Assembly: GCA_039105265.1 (NCBI GenBank)
Contig: JAPFFF010000008.1
Coordinates: 3,844,001 to 3,908,000, forward strand
Direction of reading: 5' to 3'
From: Tritrichomonas musculus
Lineage: Eukaryota; Parabasalia; Tritrichomonadida; Tritrichomonadidae
Length of the DNA: 64,000 nt
Positions 11,338-20,300 of this stretch are shown piece after piece (the stretch's first letter is position 1; each line of letters starts with the position of its first letter). The notes under the pieces were generated by a model that worked only from the letters and a program-made list of their open reading frames with translations, was not told where the DNA came from and searched no databases. Both the position numbers and the translations under genes were made by a program.

Positions 11338-14300
11338 TCATTTTGTTGAATCTGTAAATGCAGTAAGAATTAGTACTGACTCGCAATTTAGTTCTGGACT
11401 TGCTTTGATATAAAGATCGCAAATATTCATTCCTTGGTGATACAAAGGAACTTTCTTTAAACATTCGTCATCAACTTCAATCACTTTGATATATAAAGTA
11501 GGTATAAGTCTTGAACCAATCTCAGGTTTGAAGATATTTGACGAAGCATCATAAGATGCATTAATAATTGTTAAATTTTCAATTTCAATATTATCATTTC
11601 TACTATCATTTTGGTTTGCTGGTGGCTCATTTGTCAGAAGGAAGCCAATTGTTTTCATTGTTTCGAGAATATTAAATGAATTTTGATTAATTGAATTAAT
11701 TAGATATTTATGCTTCAATAATGAAAAGAAGAGGAATGGATTAAACATCACCGAAAGATCAACAGGAGGATTTTTATCCTGATTAGCATTATTAACAGAA
11801 CATCTGAGATTATTTAGAAGTTTTCTCAATCCTCGTGTGAAGCGATGATGCTGTAAAAGGAATCTTTTATTAACTTCCTCTGCTTCGAATTTCAAATACC
11901 AGACAACATTTGAGACATCAATTGATTTTAATTCAATAGATGTGAAATCCATTTTACCGAATTTTGAATTAATCCATTTTTGCTCAGTAAAATGCTTAAA
12001 ATGAGCATCTGAATCTGATTCAAACCCAAAAACAGTCGAATTATCAACTACTGGGAATTGCTCAATGATTTCAGAAACATTTACAGGTGCATAATTCAAT
12101 GGAACTTTATAAGAAGCATCATTAGAATCATTATCAAATATGATTTTACTATCATTAAAGTTTGCTTGGTTTCCGAAAATATTTTTCCAAATTTTAATTA
12201 GATTTGATAAAATTTGAGGCTGTTCGACAGCATAAAAAGTATTAATGAAAAGATGACCAATATTTTCAAACATCGGATTCTCAATTGATTTCAAATAATC
12301 AACCATCAGATCGAAATTCTCTTCATTGAATTGCTGATTCTGGAAAATTGTCTGAGTCATTAAGTTTGCTGATGCATCGAAGAAAGAAAGTAAGAACAAA
12401 ATCCTCCTCCAAAAAGCTGTTTTATTTGGAATAGGTGAATCATATAAGGTCAAATTCAATGATGACATTTCAATAGACATTTTCCTTCGTACGTTAAGAA
12501 TTGTGTTGAAATCAATGATATCACAAAAAGCGAGCATTTGTGATGGATATTCTTGAGCATCTTCATCATAATCGATAAAGACAAAGAAACGAAAATCACT
12601 TGATAACGAATTTGCTGTTCTTATCTTTGAAATGATAGATATGATATTTGGAAATGCATTAAAATCAGTCAAAACAGTCGCAAGCATTTTTCCTGAAGAA
12701 AGTGCTTCATTATAACTACTTAAAAGGTTGTAGGCCGAACTTACAATCGTTTTATCGTTCATTGTTAAATATTTTAGTAAAAAGTAAGAACAATTAAGTA
12801 AAACTGGCCGTCTTGAACTTGTTCCATCAATTATTTGCGGAATTGTTGAAGGTTGACATAATGATTCACTTCCAAATTCATTTGAAATTTGATTGATTGT
12901 GTCTTCATATTGACCAGTTTTAATATTAATAGTTTTACAAAGCATTTTAACTCGTCCATCAAATCGAATTGAAATAGCTTTCTTAGAGTACAAATGCCTT
13001 CTTAAGTTATTATAAATTATCTTTAGCTTTTGCATTAATAAATCTTCCGCATTATTATTATTATTTGTAATGTTCATATTATTAAATTTAGTTGAAGTAA
13101 GTTCATCAATTAAAGCATCATAAAAATGATTCAAACCGTCACGAAGTTCAATATTATGATAAAGATCTACAAAATCAACAGATGCTGCTTTCAGGTCTTC
13201 ATAATGCCGAAGATATTCTGATTTAACAGACTCTAGTTTCTCAATTTGTTGAATAATTCTTCCTTTGATTTTTGAAGCGTTTTGGAATTGGCGACTAACT
13301 TTTTCGTCATTTAAACAAGTGTCAGAATTTTGAATAAGAAGATTTTCGAGTTCATTTTGAGTCCTTTTCAATTCATTATGAGCTTCTTTGAGAGTTTTAA
13401 CGGTATTAATTGAGTCATGACTATTTTCAGGATCGAGAGAAGTGAACAATTTTGAGGCAACATCATTTGCAATTTCTTCATCAGTTGCAACATTTTCAAT
13501 TAAGACGGAATCAAAAACAGGGAAATCAGGGAAAATGCCAACGATGAAAACAATTTGAAAATCGATTGGTATTGCCACTTTTTTACCAAATATTTCGATA
13601 TCTTTTCCTCTACTTTCAAAAATTTCATTAAATACTGGGAATTTAGTTTCCCATTGATAATCATATACAACCAATAAATCATTTCCAAGTAAAGCATTTA
13701 AAAGATCGTTATTGAATTCGGAAGATATGAAGCTTGTAATAACGATTCTTTTCAAAACGACGGGTTTTAGCATTGATATAATCATATTATCGCTATCTAT
13801 TACGAAGAACCAGTTATTTTTAGATATTGTGAATAATGCCAAATTCTCGATCAAATGAATTGGGTCTCTTACTCCGAATTCGTTTTCATTAATTCTAACC
13901 ACGTTATTGATAGCCTCCATCAACTGCATCCGACTCTTAATTCCGATTTCGATTCCATTTTCAATAAAAACTTTTTGAGTTGTTTCAAAAAGTTCATCTC
14001 TTCTATTCAAATCAAAAGAGCCGAATAAAGCAAGGCAAACTGCAATGAAAAAATTCTTCATTTCCATTTCATCTTTTTTATTATTCATTGATTTCATTTC
14101 GTCTTTCCAGACGTTGAAGAAATCATTCATCAATTGCATTGCATTATGATATTTTTCGCAATTCAATTTTTGATCGTTCAATTGCAATTCAATTCTTTCT
14201 TTATTCAATTTCAAATTCTTTGTTTTTTGCTCGAATTCTTCAACTTCCTTAGCGGCAGATTGCAACTTGAAAGCTGCGATATCGTGCTTTTTCTGAAGAG

Positions 14301-17300
14301 ATTTCAAATTTTCTTCACAAATTTTCAATTGTTTCTGTTTTTCTTCGAAATTTTTGAGAGCATTGTAATAAGGAACGATAGCACGGACATACTGACAGAT
14401 ACTTTTTGCAGCGGTTGAAGAAGAAGCCACAACTGAAGGAGAGAAATTAGGATCTTCCATATATTTCTTTAGTTTATTTAACGTTTCATCACTCAAATTC
14501 TCAAGCGCTTGCTTCATTAAGTTGGAGAGGAAAGAAGTGTCAGACAAGATCTTTTTGCCAAGGATCCAACTTGGCTGATTTGCGTTAGGATCGTCATTTT
14601 TATCTTCTATTTGATAGCCCATGATTAGAACGATAGAACGAACCACCAAAAAAACTCCTCGAGGCGGATGATTCATAGTTTTAATAACAGAAATATCTCT
14701 GCTCGAAAGCATTCTTAATTCTTGAGTCGATTGCATCATGAGCGGCTTTGTTATCGACAAAGATTCTTCACTTTCTTTCCGTAATTTTTCTGCTTGTAAC
14801 TGTTGATCGAGAAGGATCTTCTCTTCTTTTTCAATCTCTTCTCGCTCTTTCTGTGAACTTTCAATGTTCTTGTTTGCCTGTTCCATCATGCTTTCAATTT
14901 GCGCTGCAATTTGTTGAATCTGCTTATCCATATTGAAAAGTTTATCGAGATGATTTTGAATGCTTTCTTCGGTTTTAGTACAAATTGTGGTCAAATTCAA
15001 TAATACTTCAAACCGTTCTTGAAACTTGTCCATCACTTTTTCAAGCAAGTTTTCATTGAACGATGAAATCGAATTCAATAACGGAATCTCGCGATTGCTC
15101 GTTATTTCATCACTCAAAAGTGACAAAATTTGACTCGCCAATTTACACTTAACGTTCGTCTTTAACGTTTGCCTAATTAACGGTTGTAACGGCATCGATA
15201 TCGTCAACGTTGAACAGTTGTCAAAAAGTGCCTCAAAGTTCGGCGATTCTTCATTTGATACAATTAAAAGATGGAAGTAATTGTTGCAGTTGCCAATGAA
15301 ATCTCGGACAAGCAAATGATAGTTCGAATTCGATTCTAGCGTGTCTTCGTGGAAGGGATCTTCTTCGCCATCCCTGCAGTGCAATTCAGACATAATGCTC
15401 AACATTTCATTTGGCCCAAGAAGCGTGTAAATGTCGGAGCTTTTGGTCATTAAGTAAACGAGCTCAAAGTCAGACTTGTTTAAAAATGGCTCGTTCACAA
15501 GCAAAACGACATGCTGCTCAAGCTTTCCTGCTTTTATAAATGAGTCATGAATGAGGCTGATTAAGCTTTGGCCGGTTTGGTAGACACTGTAATTAAAGTT
15601 CAATATTTGAACAGTCTTTAGAGCAAGTTCTGATGCTGAAAGACTCGATTTGGTGTTGATTAAAATGTGCGTCTTCGGCGTCGTTATTAATCTTTCTAGT
15701 CTCAAAACGTTTTGCTGGTCAAACATTGACAACTTCGGCGATTCAAAACAAACCGAGAGACCGTTAAAATTATCAATGTATTTGCCATGCGAGAATATCT
15801 GTCGAATGTCCCCTAAACTGGACTGATGCTTAATTAGTCGCTTCCTCTTGCTGTGAATCATACTCGCCATCTCAGAATTCGACGTCGAAATCTCATCGAG
15901 GGATGAAATTGGCCTGAATTTCAATGAGCGTAGATTTGACAAGAATTTGGTATTCAAATGCTCTGAAATTGGGTCATAACGGTCAATTTCAATAGTCTCA
16001 GAAATTTCAGTCAACATTCCATTCAAAATCTCAATGGTTTCTTCACTTTTTGTGAAGTCATAGAAAATTGAGACAGACTCATATGAGAGGGCATTCAAAA
16101 AGTAGGATTTTGGATAACCGTTCATGACCATGGCAACCCTCTGAATAAGCTTCAAAATGTGAAATACGTTAAATTGAACGGTTGTGGTTATTTCGTAAAT
16201 TTTGTTGGTGATTATTGATGCAACTTCAGTCGACTTTGGAATGCCACATAATGTTTCTATTGCCTGACCAATTATGCCCTCAATTTCAGTGACTTCAGGA
16301 ATTCTCAAAACTGCCAGATGTGATAATAAACGGTCGTTGACATTATCTTTTATGGTGGATGTGATTAAGAATGACATGGAAGTCGTCACTTCTTGCGTAA
16401 AGGTGTTGAGATTGAGAACAAAACCGTTGTCTAGTATGTAACGTAGGAGTTCGGTGTACTTGGATTGGTTTAGGTCCATACCTAATAGTGCTAATAATGG
16501 CAATCTGGAGGTTGACCTCGATCCATCACGAATACCGCTTAAACATTGATCAACCATGTTACGAATGACATGATTGGAGCATCCTGTGGGGAATTGGTAA
16601 CAATGCTGGCTGAAATGAGATCCGATAAATTCAGTGTAAATCGATAAATGCATAACAATGTTTGAATACTTCTCATTGGATGACTCAATAAGTAGATTTC
16701 GTCCCTGTGAAATTAATAGATTTGTTAAATATAATGATGATACTATTGTCTTCTCATCAAGAATTAAATATTCGGGACAAATGTCTGTCATTGTTGTGGG
16801 TGATGAATAAAACTTATTGAAGCCAATATCTTCCCATAATTTCCATTTTTGTTTGGTTGTATTATAATATATGTCAAAAAGCGAGATATTTTGAGGATGC
16901 ACCTCATTATCTTCTTCTTCATTACCATTATTAGTTGATTTGATGATATCTATTGACATATTATTTTGCTCTAAAAATGATTTGATCGTTTCTTCAAATC
17001 TTTTTCGTTCATCGTCAATAGTAGTGGCACCAAAGCTCCAAATACAGGCAAAAACAACAATATTTTCTAAGTCATCATATATTTGGCTTAAGTTTTGCTG
17101 ATCGAATACATCAAATTTTGTATTGGAATAATAATGAACCGTTAACATTGATTCAAGAACTTCAAAGAAATTATTTACAGATTGAATCTCTGAGAAAGAG
17201 CTAAATTCTAAGTTTTCACAAAGATATGATAAAATATTAGTTAAGAATTTTTCAGCTTTATCAATGAAAGAACTCATTTGAATTTGAGTTCCGAATAACT

Positions 17301-20300
17301 TTCCTGATACAGGTTCTATAATTCTCTCATCATTTTGAATCTTATTTAAGAATTTTGAAATTAAATTTTTATAAGTAACACTTTTTGAAGGGAAAACGAT
17401 CGTTGCACAGTACGTTAAAATACTTGGAGTTGCATTAGATAAAGAATCAGTTTCATAAATAAATCTTGTTAATTCTGGAATTTTCATTCCACAGCCATCA
17501 TTAAAGTACAAATGATCTCTCCTGACCATTGAAACAGCCAGAATATTCATCCAACTATCAGATATCTCCGAATCAAAGACAATCCATTCAGAATTTTGCA
17601 CAGCATCGTAAAGTAATCCTTTTTCTTTGTTCGATGACAAGTAATGATAACTTTGTGCGTTAGGATTAATAAATACATAATTTTTATTTTGTAATTTAGC
17701 AGCAGTTTTAATAACAGTTGTTTTCCCTGTCATTGTTTTTCCAAGGATAATAATATCTCTATGAACTTGAAGTACATCAATGAATGTTTCCAAGCATTTT
17801 TGAACCTCTTTTGAACTTGGAATAAATTCAGTCGGTATTTGGTCCCTCCTTTCAATATTTGAATCATTTATAATTGAATTATCAACTTCAAAAATAGACA
17901 ATAAATCTTCAATTAAATCACTTTTTTTGTTACCTATTTTTTTCACCTGAGAGATTAGTCTTTTACAAACGTCTAAAGAAGGGTTTTCTTTATCCAACGG
18001 TTTTTTTGCAATTGTATTCATTATATTTCTTACAGAAAAAAGTGCCGATGATTTTGGATCAGCCACGATAGAAAGGGAATCAGCCACTGTTATCAATTGT
18101 TTCAACAACTTAGCGTTCTGCGTTGTATTGTAATTGATACTATTTAAACTTTCATTCAAATTTGGTGAAAAACCGATTCCTGTTAAGAAAGTTTCAATAA
18201 CTTTGTTTGTGTCAGGAGGCAAAAGTGTCACATGCCTAAATAAGAGACGAATATGAGGAGGCAATGGTTCTGATATAGAAACCGCCGGATAAGTTGCAAA
18301 CAGAGCAAAATTCAATTTCTTTTTCTTCTTCGCGAAATTTGTAATTGAAGAAGTCAGATCAGAAACGACCGAACTTTTCAACATGCCGAAATCACGCAAT
18401 ATCAAGAAATAGTTAGTCAATGAAGACGTATTGATCAGGCTCAATATCATCTCAGAACTGTTCTCCGATGAGCAGTTGTAGACAAAAACACTCTTTCCGA
18501 GGAGATTGGCGAAACTTGTAATGAAAGTTGTCTTGAATGACGAAATGTCGCCAGTTACGATCGAGTTGAAGTTGTTGGACAAGTTTGTCATGAATGATCC
18601 GTAGATTTGCTCATTGGAATCAGTGACAAATGGAAGAGGGCCACCCCCAGTGTAATTGAATCCGTACTCGTATGAATTGAATCCACAAGTTGCAATGACT
18701 TTAAACTTGTCTACTTCACTCGTTCCGTGCGCTGAGAAACGAAGATGTCTTGTCCAATGATATGAAGTTGAATCGACCACTTTTTCAGAGATCAGTTCGT
18801 TAATGATGTCTCTTTGTTTAATCAAAACGGTTACTAGATTAGAGATTGAAATAGTCGGCTCAGAACGTGCCGCTTCGGCCAAATAATTTATGTCAGTTTG
18901 AATGAAATTCAATAGATTTGTGAACTGGTCATTCAAAAACTGGACTTTTCTTTCACTGAAAATTATATCGGCGCTTTCAAAAATTTTGTGAACATTCTGT
19001 GAAAAGAAAATTTGATATACTAAACAAACTATCTGCGTTGGATAGCTAGAGACTATCTTGTTAATGTTTGTTGTTTGCTTCTTTAATAAATTGAAGCAAA
19101 TCGTTGTTAACGTATTTGTGATTGCGTTGTCAAAATTTTCAAAGATTGTTTCAACCGATTCTGGTGTATTTTCAAAAGGATTGTTAAATTTAACAATTTC
19201 ACCATCAATTGACCTAAAACCGACCCATACAAATTTTTTCTTTTCACTGTCTTCAACTGCTGTTCCCTGCTCGATTCCACTGTAAATTGAACCAAATAAA
19301 GTACAGAATTTTTCAGGGCTCTGTGAAAAAGATATCAATTGAATTAGCTGCGAATCACTTAAATAACGGAAATGAGGAAATATTTTCCTCTTCTGCTCAA
19401 TGACTTTGTCAAGGTCTTCTTTAAGCACAGAGATGTTTCCTTGAACATCATCAATGATTGAGAAATATTTCGGATTCGAAACCAAATCATGAAATTGACG
19501 TGCATCGCCAAATTTCGATACCAAACGATTGAAGATCCGAACTGTTTCGTCATAATTTGCAGATACATTTTGATTCTGCGTTCGAATATCTTGACTTTCC
19601 ATTGCTGGCGCCAAGTCATCGATTGCATTTTGTGCGTCCAGTGTTCGATTCAATATCTGCCGCAGGTTGTTTGCAAGGAATTCGTACTCCTTGATCTTCA
19701 TCATGAATGGCTTGATGTACGGTGGGACAAATAACTCCTGAATTCGGACCTGGTGATCTGAAAGGACCTTGAAAATGTGTGTCGTGTCCTTCATTCGTGT
19801 GTGTCCTTTATCTTTCGTCAGCTCGACGGACAAGGAACGAATCTGGTCAATCATGTCGGTTAGAGCTTTTTCAATGGTGTATTCAAAATTGGCTGAACGA
19901 CTTATTGAGGCAATTTCGGTTATTTTGCTCTCAATTCCACTCTCAATGATCCAATGCCAAGTGAGGCCTTCGTTTTGGTTGATTGGCAGATTAGTCACCT
20001 CTGAAATTTGGGCCCAGTGACGGTTTCTCAGAACTGGATTGCAAAGATGCTGAATGATTGGGATGTGACTGATTAAGTAGTCAATTCTAAACATGATTTT
20101 CTGAATGACATCCAACAATGGATGATTATCATTCAATACAACGATCTCTTTGCCCTCAAAAAGTGGATCATTTGAATCAACTTTTTCAAATAAAGGCGAA
20201 TCGTTTGTGAGACCAAAAGTGTCAGGAATCGTCTCTTTTAATATCACCAACTTTTTCAAAGCTTCATATTGCTCCTTTAACGTCTCCTCCCACTTTTTCA

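Noticed and set aside
11222-11464. 80-residue frame at the dynein tail
   Set aside because: Out-of-frame overlap with the dynein coding sequence.
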